Origin: Luteolibacter flavescens
GTDB lineage: Bacteria > Verrucomicrobiota > Verrucomicrobiia > Verrucomicrobiales > Akkermansiaceae
Reading direction: 5' to 3'
Assembly (NCBI RefSeq): GCF_025950085.1
Contig: NZ_JAPDDS010000003.1
Location: 310,001 to 374,000, forward strand
DNA length: 64,000 nt
Below, in pieces: positions 1 through 8,615 of the stretch. Each line of letters begins with the position of its first letter. The first letter of the stretch is position 1. The notes below the pieces were generated by a model. That model saw only the letters and a program-made list of their open reading frames with translations, was not told the DNA's origin and did not search any database. Made by a program: the position numbers and the translations under genes.

Positions 1-237
1 CTGGACCCGAACCAGAAGGACGTGGTCCGCCAGCTCATCAAGAAGCTGGGAGAGACGAAAGCAATCCTCTTCTCCACCCACATCCTGGAAGAAGTCGAGG
101 CTTCCTGCACCCGCGCCGTCATCGTGGACCGCGGCAAGATCGTGGAAGACGGCACCCCGGCCGAGCTCATCGCCAAGGGCAAGGGCTCGCTCACCGATCT
201 CTTCCGCAAGGTGACCACGCTGGATACCGCGGCCTGA
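1..237 (+). CDS. ABC transporter ATPase, C-terminal end (GldA-like), partial
   Basis: This is the 3' end of an ABC-type ATPase; the reading frame is open from base 1, so the start lies outside the window. The visible part begins inside the D-loop (LDPNQ), which follows Walker B in these proteins. It contains the H-loop histidine in FSTHILEEVEASC and the usual RAVIVDRGKIVEDGTP ending of drug- and Gld-type ABC-2 ATPases. It is followed 32 bp downstream by an ABC-2 permease and then a GldG-like protein, so it should energise that membrane complex from the cytoplasm. The exact substrate is unknown. Walker A and the signature motif are not in the window. Confidence 0.9.
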   Translation: MDPNQKDVVRQLIKKLGETKAILFSTHILEEVEASCTRAVIVDRGKIVEDGTPAELIAKGKGSLTDLFRKVTTLDTAA

Positions 238-269
238 AGCCAAGCCAACCTCACCCCTTCCCTTTCCAA

Positions 270-1001
270 ATGAACACCTGGACCATCTTCAAGCGCGAGC
301 TTTCCAGTTACTTCAGCCAGCCGACGGCCTACGCGATCATCGTCGTGTTCCTGCTGCTCTCGCTGGGCTTTGCCTTCACCTTCGGGAACTTCATGCGCGT
401 GGGCGATGCCTCGCTGGAGTACTCCTTCTTCTTCTGGCACCCGTGGATCTTCATGGTGCTGGTGCCCGCCGTGGGCATGAAGCTGTGGTCGGACGAGCAA
501 CGCACCGGCACGATCGAGCTGCTCGGCACCTTCCCCATCTCGGTGTGGAGCGCCATCTTCGGCAAGTATCTCGCCGCCTGCCTGGTGTGGCTGGTGGCGC
601 TGCTGCTCACCTTCCCCATCGTCATCACGGTGAATTGGCTGGGCGACCCGGACAATGGCGTGATCCTCGCCGGCTACCTCGGCAGCTTCCTCGTCTGCTG
701 CACCTTCCTCGCCGTGACCATGCTGGCATCCGCCTGCACGCGGGACCAGGTGGTGTGCCTCATCATCGCCGTGGTCCTCTGCGTGGGCATGGTGCTCTTC
801 GGCTACGATGACTTCGTGCGCGAGGCTGGCAAGGCGACCTCGGAAAACGTGGGGAATGCCCTCAGCTCGCTGGGCGTGTGGGATCACTTCCGCTCGCTGA
901 GCCGCGGCTCCCTCCGCCTGCAGGATGCCGTGTGGTTCGGCTCCATCATCATCACCTCGCTGCTGGGCACCAGCGCGATCCTCTCCGCCAAGCGCGCCTA
1001 A
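270..1001 (+). CDS. ABC-2 type permease (GldF-like)
   Basis: This 243-residue integral membrane protein belongs to the ABC-2 permease group. It has about six hydrophobic segments, starting near residues 20-40 (TAYAIIVVFLLLSLGFAF). It also carries the conserved stretch after the second helix, MKLWSDEQRTGTIELL, typical of GldF/NosY-like permeases. It lies between the ATPase end and a GldG-like gene, the same order as gldA-gldF-gldG of Bacteroidota. Family knowledge says such permeases export an unknown substrate or support surface assembly; the Gld name does not prove gliding here. The ATG at 270 follows the ATPase stop by 32 bases. Confidence 0.88.
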   Translation: MNTWTIFKRELSSYFSQPTAYAIIVVFLLLSLGFAFTFGNFMRVGDASLEYSFFFWHPWIFMVLVPAVGMKLWSDEQRTGTIELLGTFPISVWSAIFGKYLAACLVWLVALLLTFPIVITVNWLGDPDNGVILAGYLGSFLVCCTFLAVTMLASACTRDQVVCLIIAVVLCVGMVLFGYDDFVREAGKATSENVGNALSSLGVWDHFRSLSRGSLRLQDAVWFGSIIITSLLGTSAILSAKRA

Positions 1002-1022
1002 CCTTTCATCACTCCACGACCC

Positions 1023-2933
1023 ATGAGCAAGCAAGCCAAGGCCTCCCACCCGATCGGGCGCGCCGCACTCGCGATCACCGCCCTCGGCGTCATCGCCGTG
1101 TCGGCCAATCTCCTGGTCTCCTCGCTGAGAATCGGTTACAAGAACATCGACTTCACGGAAAACAAGGTCCACACGCTTTCCGAAGGCACCCGCGGCATCC
1201 TGAAGGAGCTGGGAGCCCCCGTCACCATCCGCTACTACGCTACCCGTACTTCGGACTACATGCCGGAGGACCTGAAGCTCCACATGCGCCGCGTGGACGA
1301 CCTGCTGGCGGAGTATCAGAATCTCTCGAACGGCAAGCTGCGGGTGGAGCAACTCGATCCCCAGCCCGACACCGATGCAGAGGACGCCGCGAACCTCGAT
1401 GGCATCCGCGGCCAGCGCCTCGATGACCAGAATCTCTACTTCGGCATGGCGGTTTCGTGCATCGATAGCACGGCCACCATCCCCTTCATCGACCCCAGCC
1501 AGGAGACGATGCTGGAGTATGAGATCTCCAAGGCCATCGCCGAAGTCTCGCGCAAGGAGAAGCCGGTCATCGGCCTGATGTCCGGCCTGCCCATCGCAGG
1601 AAATCAGAACCCGATGATGATGATGCAGGGCCAGCAAGGCTCGCCACCGTGGGTCTTCTACTCCCAGCTCGCGCAATCCTACGAGGTCAAGGACCTGACC
1701 ATGACCCCGGAGGCGATCGATCCATCGCTCTCCATGCTGCTTGTATTCCACCCGGCGGAAATCACGCCGGAAGCGGAGTTCGCCATCGACCAATACCTGC
1801 TCCAGGGCGGCACGGTAGTGGCATGCGTCGATCCCTACTCGGTCGCCGCGCAGATGACCGGCGGAGGCAATCCGATGATGGGCGGCGGAGGCAATCCCAC
1901 CGCGTCCACGCTTCCAACGCTGCTCCCCGCATGGGGCGTCACGATGAGCACTCAGGTCGTTGGCGACCTGAACTACCAGACCGTGATGAATGGCAATCGC
2001 CCCGCCGTGGCCGTGCTGACCATTCCAAAGGAGGGCATGCCTCAAGTGGACAACGTGCTCACCCGGGATCTGAATAGCCTGACCTTCTTCCTACCCGGCG
2101 CACTGACCAAGACCGGCGGCTCCGGTGTCTCGATGAATTCACTGGTGAAGTCCTCGGACAAGGCGGGCCTGGTCGATGCGATGAAGGCATCGCAGCTCGA
2201 TCCCGCCTTGAGCCGCACCATCAAGGACATGAAGTCCTATGACCTGGTGATGCACCTCAAGGGCAACTTCAAGTCCGCCTTCCCGAAGGGCAAGCCGGGC
2301 GCGGAAGAACCCAAGCCCGAAACCCCGGAAGGCGAGGAAAAGAAGGAAGAGAAACCCGCCCACCTCACCGAGGCGACCAAGGAGGGCAATGTCTTCCTGA
2401 TCTCCGACATCGACGTCTTCTTCGACCAGTTCGCCTACCGCGTGCAGCGCCTAGGCGGCATGCAGATGGCGCAGCCGATCAACGGAAACTCCTCGCTACT
2501 CTTCAACATCGTGGACCAGGCCGCTTCCTCCGGCCACCTCATCGGTGCCCGCAGCCGCGCGGCGATCGCCCGCCCCTTCACGAAGATCAAGGACATCGAG
2601 AGCGAGTTCGACCGCGACTACGGCCAGAAGGTCGAGGAGAAGCAAGCCGAACTCACCAAGCTCGAGGAAGAGCTCATGCAGATCGCCCAGCAGCGCCAGC
2701 AGAACGGGGTGGTCTACATGACCGGCGAGGTCGAAACGAAGTACAAGGAACTCACCGCCAAGAAGGTCGAAGCCCAGAAGGAGCTGCGAGAACTGGAGAA
2801 AAACCTGAAGCGCGAGAAGGACCGGATCTCCGGCAATGCCACGCTCTACAACGTGGCCTTCATGCCGCTCTTCGTCATTCTGGCCGGTTTCGGCCTCTTC
2901 ATCAAACGCCGTGCCGCAACCCGCGCCCGCTAA
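1023..2933 (+). CDS. GldG-like ABC transporter auxiliary protein
   Basis: This 636-residue protein is the extracytoplasmic partner of the ABC-2 permease just upstream (21 bp gap). It has an N-terminal membrane segment at about residues 15-35 and then the Gld/intraflagellar-transport-like domain (DFTENKVHTLSEGTRGILKEL, then VTIRYYATR). A charged, probably coiled-coil region follows at about 535-605, and a C-terminal membrane helix ends in KRRAATRAR. Two Met/Gly-rich low-complexity stretches (near residues 198-205 and 280-290) are unusual for the family. It forms an operon with the DUF4340 gene downstream. The substrate is not predictable from sequence. Confidence 0.88.
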   Translation: MSKQAKASHPIGRAALAITALGVIAVSANLLVSSLRIGYKNIDFTENKVHTLSEGTRGILKELGAPVTIRYYATRTSDYMPEDLKLHMRRVDDLLAEYQNLSNGKLRVEQLDPQPDTDAEDAANLDGIRGQRLDDQNLYFGMAVSCIDSTATIPFIDPSQETMLEYEISKAIAEVSRKEKPVIGLMSGLPIAGNQNPMMMMQGQQGSPPWVFYSQLAQSYEVKDLTMTPEAIDPSLSMLLVFHPAEITPEAEFAIDQYLLQGGTVVACVDPYSVAAQMTGGGNPMMGGGGNPTASTLPTLLPAWGVTMSTQVVGDLNYQTVMNGNRPAVAVLTIPKEGMPQVDNVLTRDLNSLTFFLPGALTKTGGSGVSMNSLVKSSDKAGLVDAMKASQLDPALSRTIKDMKSYDLVMHLKGNFKSAFPKGKPGAEEPKPETPEGEEKKEEKPAHLTEATKEGNVFLISDIDVFFDQFAYRVQRLGGMQMAQPINGNSSLLFNIVDQAASSGHLIGARSRAAIARPFTKIKDIESEFDRDYGQKVEEKQAELTKLEEELMQIAQQRQQNGVVYMTGEVETKYKELTAKKVEAQKELRELEKNLKREKDRISGNATLYNVAFMPLFVILAGFGLFIKRRAATRAR

Positions 2934-2963
2934 TCCCCTACCCAACCCTCAACCACTCCAGCC

Positions 2964-4385
2964 ATGAACAAACGCCAAGTCGTTGTCCTCTGGATCACCG
3001 CCCTCCTGCTGGCCATGGCCGCCTACTTCTCGTGGACCGGCAAGTCGAAGGGCTTTGAAAGCAAGACCCAGCGCAGCCGCGGCCAGACCGTGCTCGCCGA
3101 ATTTCCCGCCGAGCAGGTGGCAAAGCTGAAGGTAAGCTCCGGCGACGAGACGACCACGCTGGTCCGCAAGGACGGCAAGTGGACCGTCGATGAGCGCGAA
3201 GGCTACCCGGCGAAGACCGCATCGGTGACGGATTTCCTCCGCTCACTCGCCGAGGTGCAGGTCGTCGAGGGCGTCGAGGCCGATCCTTCCTACGCCCCGC
3301 GATTCGGCATGGACCCGAAGTCCAGCAAGCCGGAAGAGCGCGGCACCGAGGTGGTGATGTCGAATGACGCCGGCACCGAGATCGCCCACATCACGCTGGG
3401 CAAGAACCTGCAGTCCGCCAGCGAGGACCCGATGGCGGCGATGATGGGTGGCGGCGGTGCCGTCGGACGCTTCATTCGCAATCATTCCGACTCGAGCGGA
3501 GTTTACAAGGTGAGCGAGATGTTCTCCGCGCTGACTCCCGAGCCGCAGCGCTGGCTCGATGAGGAATTCCTCAAGGTCGAGAAGATCAAGAGCATCACCG
3601 TGAGCCCGAAGGCCAAGCCCGACGAGGTGGACTGGAAGGTGGCGCGCGCCGAGGAGAACGGCGAATTCGCACTCGATGGTGCGAAGGCTGGCGAGTCGCT
3701 CGACGCAACGGTCGGCAACACGCTGAAGAGCCTCTTCTCCTACTCGCGTTTCGAGGACGTCGTGCCCGCCAAGAAGGCCGAAGAGATCGCCAAGCCGGAG
3801 GACAAGCGCACGATCAAGATCGAGACATTTGAAGGCTTCGCCTACACCATCACCCTCACGGCGACGGAAGCCGAGAAGCCGAAGGACGCCGATCCCGAAG
3901 CTCCCGCCCCTGCTCCAGAAGAAAGCTACCTGATGACGGTGGACGTGGCCGCAACGCTGCCTGCCGAGCGCAAGAAGGACGAGAAGGAGACCGAGGAAGA
4001 CGCCAAGACGAAGGACAAGGCATTCACCGATCGCAAGGCGGAGCTTGAGAAGCGCCTCGCCGCGGAAAAGGCGTTCGCGGGCAAGACTTTCAAGGTGACC
4101 ACCTACACCGTGGATGCACTGCTGAAGGGCCGCGCCGATATCCTGACGAAGCCGGAAGCCCCCGCTGCCGCAGGCGCACCCGGCAGTGCGATGCCCTTCC
4201 CGCCCGGCGCCGGTGCCGCCACCGCGCCGATCCAGATCCCGCCGATGCCGCCACGCAAGCCGGTGGAAGCCGTGACGCCTCCGATCTCCATCCCGCCAGC
4301 AGAGGAACGCGAAGCCGCTCCTGCGGAAGAGGAAGAGCAGCCTGCCGAGGAACAGCCCGCGGAAGAAAAGCCGCCGGGCGAGTAA
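2964..4385 (+). CDS. DUF4340 domain-containing protein
   Basis: This 473-residue protein has an N-terminal membrane anchor (VVVLWITALLLAMAAYFSW) and a DUF4340-type body with the pattern FPAEQVAKLKVSSGDETTTLVRKDGKWTV. DUF4340 genes commonly follow gldG-like genes in non-gliding bacteria, and that is the arrangement here (30 bp gap). The C-terminal 90 residues are a Pro/Glu/Ala-rich low-complexity tail, probably exposed and unstructured. The gene ends the operon, and a strong rho-independent terminator lies 30 bp after its stop. Its molecular role is unknown; it is inferred to be a periplasmic part of the Gld-type ABC complex. Confidence 0.85.
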   Translation: MNKRQVVVLWITALLLAMAAYFSWTGKSKGFESKTQRSRGQTVLAEFPAEQVAKLKVSSGDETTTLVRKDGKWTVDEREGYPAKTASVTDFLRSLAEVQVVEGVEADPSYAPRFGMDPKSSKPEERGTEVVMSNDAGTEIAHITLGKNLQSASEDPMAAMMGGGGAVGRFIRNHSDSSGVYKVSEMFSALTPEPQRWLDEEFLKVEKIKSITVSPKAKPDEVDWKVARAEENGEFALDGAKAGESLDATVGNTLKSLFSYSRFEDVVPAKKAEEIAKPEDKRTIKIETFEGFAYTITLTATEAEKPKDADPEAPAPAPEESYLMTVDVAATLPAERKKDEKETEEDAKTKDKAFTDRKAELEKRLAAEKAFAGKTFKVTTYTVDALLKGRADILTKPEAPAAAGAPGSAMPFPPGAGAATAPIQIPPMPPRKPVEAVTPPISIPPAEEREAAPAEEEEQPAEEQPAEEKPPGE

Positions 4386-4415
4386 GGAGGATTATCTCTC
4401 AAGACGACAAAAGAA

Positions 4416-4441
4416 GGGCGGCCGTGTTGGCCGCCCTTTTT
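4416..4441 (+). terminator. Rho-independent terminator of the ABC operon
   Basis: A perfect 8-bp stem (GGGCGGCC / GGCCGCCC) with a 5-base loop is followed by five T residues. It lies 30 bp after the DUF4340 stop codon and before the convergent hydrolase gene. Confidence 0.93.
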
Positions 4442-4450
4442 CGAGACCGA

Positions 4451-4507
4451 GGCATCTTGCGCTCGGCCGCCTGAGAGAAGAAGGACCGGCGGCAAGATGC
4501 CGCGGCC
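4451..4507. repeat. REP-like palindromic element, family A (diverged copy)
   Basis: The arms GGCATCTTGC and GCAAGATGCC are separated by about 30 bases, and the right arm continues into CGCGGCCAC. It resembles the better preserved copies at 13909-13973 and 44255-44321 (core GGCAGGATGCCGCAGCCAC) and lies between two convergent genes. Confidence 0.6.
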
Positions 4508-4513
4508 ACTGTG

Positions 4514-5242
4514 TCAGGCCAGATACTCGTCCAGCCAATCGGCGATCGACGAGACGACCTGCGGGTAGCTGGATTCATCGAAGGAATGCCCGGCGCCCTT
4601 GATCTCGATCAAGCGCTTCGGCTCCTCCGCCGTGTCGTAGGCATCGCGGCTGTCCTCCGGGAGCACCACGTCATCCTCCGTGCCGTGGATGAGCAGCCAT
4701 GGGACATTGATCTGGCCGACCTCGTCGAAGAGATCGCCGATGGCGCAGAAGTCATCCACGTGCTTCTGGGAAAGCGGGCAGGCCGGCTCGTCCCACATGA
4801 AGCCCTTGTCCGCGACCACGCCGCTGAATTCCCGTTCGTAAAAGGCCTCCGTGCGCACCATGCCGGCCAGCGAGACCAGCACGCGGATGCGCGAGTCCTC
4901 CGCAGCCACGGACACGCCGACGGCACCGCCCATGCTGTGGCCGATGTAGGCGACCTTCAGCCCCGGTGGCAGGGCATCGAGGATGTCGCGGAGGTCGCGG
5001 CCTTCCTTCGTGATGGTGGCATGGCGGAAGTCGCCCTCCGAGTTTCCATTGCCCGACCACGAGATGCGCAGGCATGGCCAGCCCTTCGCGGCCAGTCCTT
5101 CGGCTGCGGCCACCAGCAGCGGCCGGTCCTTGTTCCCCGTGACGCCGTGCCCGAGCAGGACGAGCACGTCATCGCGGTTGCCGGGATGGAAGGAGGTGTC
5201 GAGCTTCTCGCCGACTCGGTTGCGGAATTCGGGAAGATCCAT
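4514..5242 (-). CDS. Alpha/beta hydrolase
   Basis: This 242-residue cytoplasmic protein has the alpha/beta-hydrolase fold. It has a HG oxyanion region (LLGHGVTGNKDR), the nucleophile elbow GHSMGG with Ser103, an acid in IHGTEDD (Asp191 or 192) and the histidine in GAGHSF (His220). It resembles serine aminopeptidase S33 or carboxylesterase-type hydrolases, but the substrate cannot be read from the sequence. It starts 25 bp after the dehydrogenase gene upstream on the same strand, so the two are probably co-transcribed. The ATG at 5242 is the only good start. Confidence 0.88.
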   Translation of the reverse strand: MDLPEFRNRVGEKLDTSFHPGNRDDVLVLLGHGVTGNKDRPLLVAAAEGLAAKGWPCLRISWSGNGNSEGDFRHATITKEGRDLRDILDALPPGLKVAYIGHSMGGAVGVSVAAEDSRIRVLVSLAGMVRTEAFYEREFSGVVADKGFMWDEPACPLSQKHVDDFCAIGDLFDEVGQINVPWLLIHGTEDDVVLPEDSRDAYDTAEEPKRLIEIKGAGHSFDESSYPQVVSSIADWLDEYLA

Positions 5243-5267
5243 CGTCGCGTGCGTTGCTTTGCTTTGA

Positions 5268-6158
5268 TCAGTGAACCGTGCGGCCCGGGAAGGTCAGCTC
5301 CGCCACACCGGACTTGTCGAGTTCGCCCAGCTCCAGCTCCACCATGCGGTGGTACTGCGCCTCGGTGGCGAGCGAAAGCGGGGTATTCACACCGGCCTCG
5401 GCTGCCAGGGCATTCGCGATGCCGCTGTCCTTGCAGGCGTGGGAGGCGGAGAAATAGCAGTCGTGCTCGCGGGCGATCATGTCGTCGCCATCGGTCTCCA
5501 GCACGCGGGAATTCGCGCCGGTCTGGGAGAAGACCTCCTTCAGCATCGCGAGGTCGAGGCCGAGGGCCGCACCGAGGCCGAGGCCTTCCGCGAGACCCGC
5601 GGTGTTGATGTTCATCACCATGTTCACCAGCGCCTTCACCTTCGCCGCTTGGCCCGTGCCACCCACGTGGCGCAGCGAGGAGGCGAGGTCCTTCAGGATC
5701 GGCTCCACCTTTGCATAGGTCTCGGCGCTGCCGCCGACCATCAGGTAGAGAGTGCCCTGGCGTGCCTGGGTGATGGAGGAGGCCATGCAGGCTTCCAGCG
5801 CGGTGGCACCGGTGGCCTGGCAGGCGGCATCCACTTCCTCGTGGACCGCGGGGCTGACGGTGGCGCAGTTGATGAAGGTCTTGCCGCTGGCTCCGGTGAG
5901 CAGCGAGTCACCCTCCGCGGCGAAGATCCCGCGCATCGCGGCATCGTCCGTCACCACGGTGAGGATCACATCGGCGGCAGCGGTCACCTCGGCGAGCGTC
6001 GCAGGCGCTTCACAGCCCAGCTCCGCGGCCAGGTCCTGCGCCAGCTTCGGGAAAGCGTCATACACCACGGTCACGGGATACCCCTGGTCCTTCAGACGGC
6101 GCGCCATGTTCGCGCCCATGCGCCCTGTCCCGACTACTCCGATGCGTGCATTCGACAT
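5268..6158 (-). CDS. NAD(P)-dependent beta-hydroxyacid dehydrogenase
   Basis: This 296-residue enzyme is of the 3-hydroxyisobutyrate/6-phosphogluconate dehydrogenase family. It begins with the Rossmann motif VVGTGRMGANMARRL and carries the substrate-binding signature around VGGTGQAAKVKALVNMVMN, whose lysine is the usual catalytic residue. The length matches the family (about 290-300). Likely reactions are oxidation of a small beta-hydroxyacid or reduction of a semialdehyde such as tartronate semialdehyde; the precise substrate is not determined. It is upstream of and probably co-transcribed with the alpha/beta hydrolase. Confidence 0.9.
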   Translation of the reverse strand: MSNARIGVVGTGRMGANMARRLKDQGYPVTVVYDAFPKLAQDLAAELGCEAPATLAEVTAAADVILTVVTDDAAMRGIFAAEGDSLLTGASGKTFINCATVSPAVHEEVDAACQATGATALEACMASSITQARQGTLYLMVGGSAETYAKVEPILKDLASSLRHVGGTGQAAKVKALVNMVMNINTAGLAEGLGLGAALGLDLAMLKEVFSQTGANSRVLETDGDDMIAREHDCYFSASHACKDSGIANALAAEAGVNTPLSLATEAQYHRMVELELGELDKSGVAELTFPGRTVH

Positions 6159-6299
6159 GGGGCGGAACTTGGAGCACCCGGCAAGGCCTGTCCATCACTG
6201 CGGACCACCCGCGGAAAAATCCTGTCTTTTTCCAACTGGATGCAAAACATCTCCGCCAATCGGACGTTTCAACATATCCTGCAAATCGACGCCAAACCC

Positions 6300-7289
6300 A
6301 TGCAACGCACCGCAATCCTCTCCTTGCTGCTCTCTGCTGCACCGCTCGCCCTCCATGCCGACTCGCTCACCGAGGCGGACCGCGAGGCGTTGATCGAGAA
6401 GCTGGACGGACTGCGGGACTCCGCGAAACAAAAGGCCATGGGCCGCCTCGGGGTCGCGCTGTCGGCCTATCGCGAGGCGATGCAGAGCGACGAGGCAGCG
6501 ATGGCCTTTTACCTGAAGTGCGTGGAGAAGGTCGAATTCGACGACCAGAAGAAAAGCTCGCAGGAATTCCGCGAATGGAAGCGCCGCCAGGAGGACCGCC
6601 TGAAGCAGGACGGTCTGGGCCGCTGCCTCCGCCACCAGCTCCGCTGGCTGGTGCTCACGCTGGAAGCCGCCGAGGCACAGGGGAACTACAAGGACCTCGC
6701 GCCCAAGGCCAGCGCCGCGCTCGATGACATCTTCGGCAATCCCGACCAGTTCGGCGGCAATGCGAACCCCTTGCGCGAAGCGGTGACCAGCACGGTCTTT
6801 GCCCGTGCCTACAATATCGCCAATGCCAAGGTGGACAACTGGCCGCTCTCCCCGCTGGATATCAGCGCCGTCTTCAATCAGGTGATATTCCCGCCGCTGC
6901 GCGTGACCGGAAAGCTGGACCTGATGCGCGAGCAGTGGCTGCGTCGCATCCGCTACGAGGGCCTGATCCGCCAGGAAATGAGCGGTCGCCCCGCCGGTGG
7001 TGGTGGCGAGGGCCGCGGTCGCGGCGAAGGCGGCCGGGGCGGTGGCGGAAACGGCGACGGATCGGGAGAGCATGAGAAATTCCTCTCGGAAACGTTGCCT
7101 GACCTGAAATGGCAGATGGAGGAGGACATGTACAGGGCAGGCGACCAACAGCGCGCCGCGGTGAACATGCTCGCACTCATCGAAGCAAATCTCACCCATC
7201 CGAAAGCACGCGAATGGGCCGACCGCTTCCGCACGCTGATTGATCCACCGAAGGTGGACAAGGACACCGCGGAGAAGGCCGGGCCTTGA
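6300..7289 (+). CDS. Secreted protein of unknown function
   Basis: This 329-residue protein has a clear signal peptide (MQRTAILSLLLSAAPLALHA, cleavage near residue 20). The mature part is helical and charged, with no catalytic motif I recognise. A Gly/Arg-rich low-complexity stretch lies at about residues 225-255 (GGGGEGRGRGEGGRGGGG). The frame is open far upstream (to 5271), but that part is antisense to the dehydrogenase gene; the ATG at 6300 is chosen because it begins the signal peptide. Similar secreted proteins of unknown function are common in Verrucomicrobiota. Confidence 0.75.
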   Translation: MQRTAILSLLLSAAPLALHADSLTEADREALIEKLDGLRDSAKQKAMGRLGVALSAYREAMQSDEAAMAFYLKCVEKVEFDDQKKSSQEFREWKRRQEDRLKQDGLGRCLRHQLRWLVLTLEAAEAQGNYKDLAPKASAALDDIFGNPDQFGGNANPLREAVTSTVFARAYNIANAKVDNWPLSPLDISAVFNQVIFPPLRVTGKLDLMREQWLRRIRYEGLIRQEMSGRPAGGGGEGRGRGEGGRGGGGNGDGSGEHEKFLSETLPDLKWQMEEDMYRAGDQQRAAVNMLALIEANLTHPKAREWADRFRTLIDPPKVDKDTAEKAGP

Positions 7290-7390
7290 GCGGCGCGGCT
7301 TCTTTGGCGGCCGATTTACGTCAACGCGGGGATTTTCCGGTTGTTCCGGCCGTAACATCGCGGTTGTTTTTCCGGTAATCTATCCCCGTC

Positions 7391-8542
7391 ATGAAAGCTC
7401 TCGTCCTCAGCCTAGCCTTTGCCGCCACCGCGCTCGCCGCGGAGAACAAGAATCCTGCCGTGATGGCGATCGGCTCCCCGGTGCCGGATTTCGAGCTGCC
7501 GGGCATCGATGGCAAGAATCACAAGCTGGCCGAGTACGAGAGTGCGAAGGTGCTTTGCCTGATCTTCACCTGCAACCACTGCCCTGACGCGATCGCCGCC
7601 GCGGTTCGCATGGAGGAGATCCACCAGGCCTACAAGGACAAGGGCGTGGCCGTGGTGGCCATCAACAGCAGCAACCCGCTCGGCCTGCGTCCCGATGAAC
7701 TCGGCTACGGGCCGCACGGCGATTCCTTCGAGGAGATGACTCCCTTCGCAAAGGAAAACGGCTGGACCTTCCCCTACCTCTACGACGGCGAGACCCAGAC
7801 GCTGAGCGCGACCGTGGGTGCCCAATCAACGCCGCACGTCTTCATCTTCGGCGAGGATCGCAAGCTTGCCTACACCGGCCGCATGGACGATGCGGCGCGG
7901 AAGACCGGCCCGGTCGAAAAGAGCTACGTGAGGGACGCGCTCGACGCCCTGCTCGCCGGCAAGCCGGTGGCCACGCCGACCACCCGCTCCTTTGGCTGCT
8001 CGACGAAGTGGCTGTGGAAGAAGGACGAGGTGGCCGCCGACCAGAAGAACTGGGAGGCCAAGCCGGTGACGCTGGAGAAGCTGGACGTGGAGACCGCGAA
8101 GAAGCTCCGCGAGAACAAGTCCGGCAACGTGCGCCTCATCAACTTCTGGTCCACCACCTGCGGCCCGTGCGTCGCAGAGTTCCCGGATCTGGTGGATGCC
8201 TACCGCCGCTTCCAGAACCGCTCCTTCGACTTCGTGACCATTTCGCTCGACCCGGTGGACGATCAGGCGAAGGCCCTGAAATTCCTGGAAAAGCAGCACG
8301 CCGCGCTTGGCGACCGCACGAAGGCTTCCATGGAGAAGGAAGGCCGCAAGTCGAACAACTACCTCTTCGCCGGAGACAATCCGGACCTGCTCGCCGAGGC
8401 GATCGACAAGGAATGGACCGGTGCCCAGCCACACACGGTGCTCGTTTCCCCCGAGGGCGAGATCCTCTGGCGCCACACCGGTGCCGTGGATCCCGTGGAG
8501 ATGCGCCGCCAGATCGTGAAGGCGATGGAAGGAATGCCCTAA
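7391..8542 (+). CDS. Secreted double-thioredoxin-fold protein (redoxin + TlpA-like)
   Basis: This 383-residue protein has a signal peptide (first 17 residues) and two thioredoxin-fold domains. Domain 1 (about 22-190) is AhpC/TSA-like and contains IFTCNHCPDA, with Cys61 and Cys64 forming a CxxC pair. Domain 2 (about 225-383) is TlpA/ResA-like with FWSTTCGPC, with Cys257 and Cys260 in a classic CGPC site. By family knowledge such proteins act outside the cytoplasm in thiol-disulfide exchange, for example cytochrome maturation or peroxide removal. Two active sites in one chain suggest electron relay between domains, which is inference. It is followed by a terminator hairpin. Confidence 0.88.
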   Translation: MKALVLSLAFAATALAAENKNPAVMAIGSPVPDFELPGIDGKNHKLAEYESAKVLCLIFTCNHCPDAIAAAVRMEEIHQAYKDKGVAVVAINSSNPLGLRPDELGYGPHGDSFEEMTPFAKENGWTFPYLYDGETQTLSATVGAQSTPHVFIFGEDRKLAYTGRMDDAARKTGPVEKSYVRDALDALLAGKPVATPTTRSFGCSTKWLWKKDEVAADQKNWEAKPVTLEKLDVETAKKLRENKSGNVRLINFWSTTCGPCVAEFPDLVDAYRRFQNRSFDFVTISLDPVDDQAKALKFLEKQHAALGDRTKASMEKEGRKSNNYLFAGDNPDLLAEAIDKEWTGAQPHTVLVSPEGEILWRHTGAVDPVEMRRQIVKAMEGMP

Positions 8543-8572
8543 ACCCCCTGCCCTCATCCGACGTTTCCCGTA

Positions 8573-8602
8573 GCCGCCCTACCGATAGGGCGGCGATCTT
8601 TT
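8573..8602 (+). terminator. Terminator-like hairpin after the double-thioredoxin gene
   Basis: A perfect 9-bp stem (GCCGCCCTA / TAGGGCGGC) with a CCGA loop is followed by GATCTTTTC. The T tract is short and displaced by four bases, so termination may be partial. It lies just before the DUF1080 gene. Confidence 0.7.
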
Positions 8603-8615
8603 CCCTGATCCCGCC

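Noticed and set aside
5271-6299. Long N-terminal extension of the secreted protein at 6300-7289
   Set aside because: This part is antisense to the dehydrogenase gene, and the signal peptide begins at 6300.
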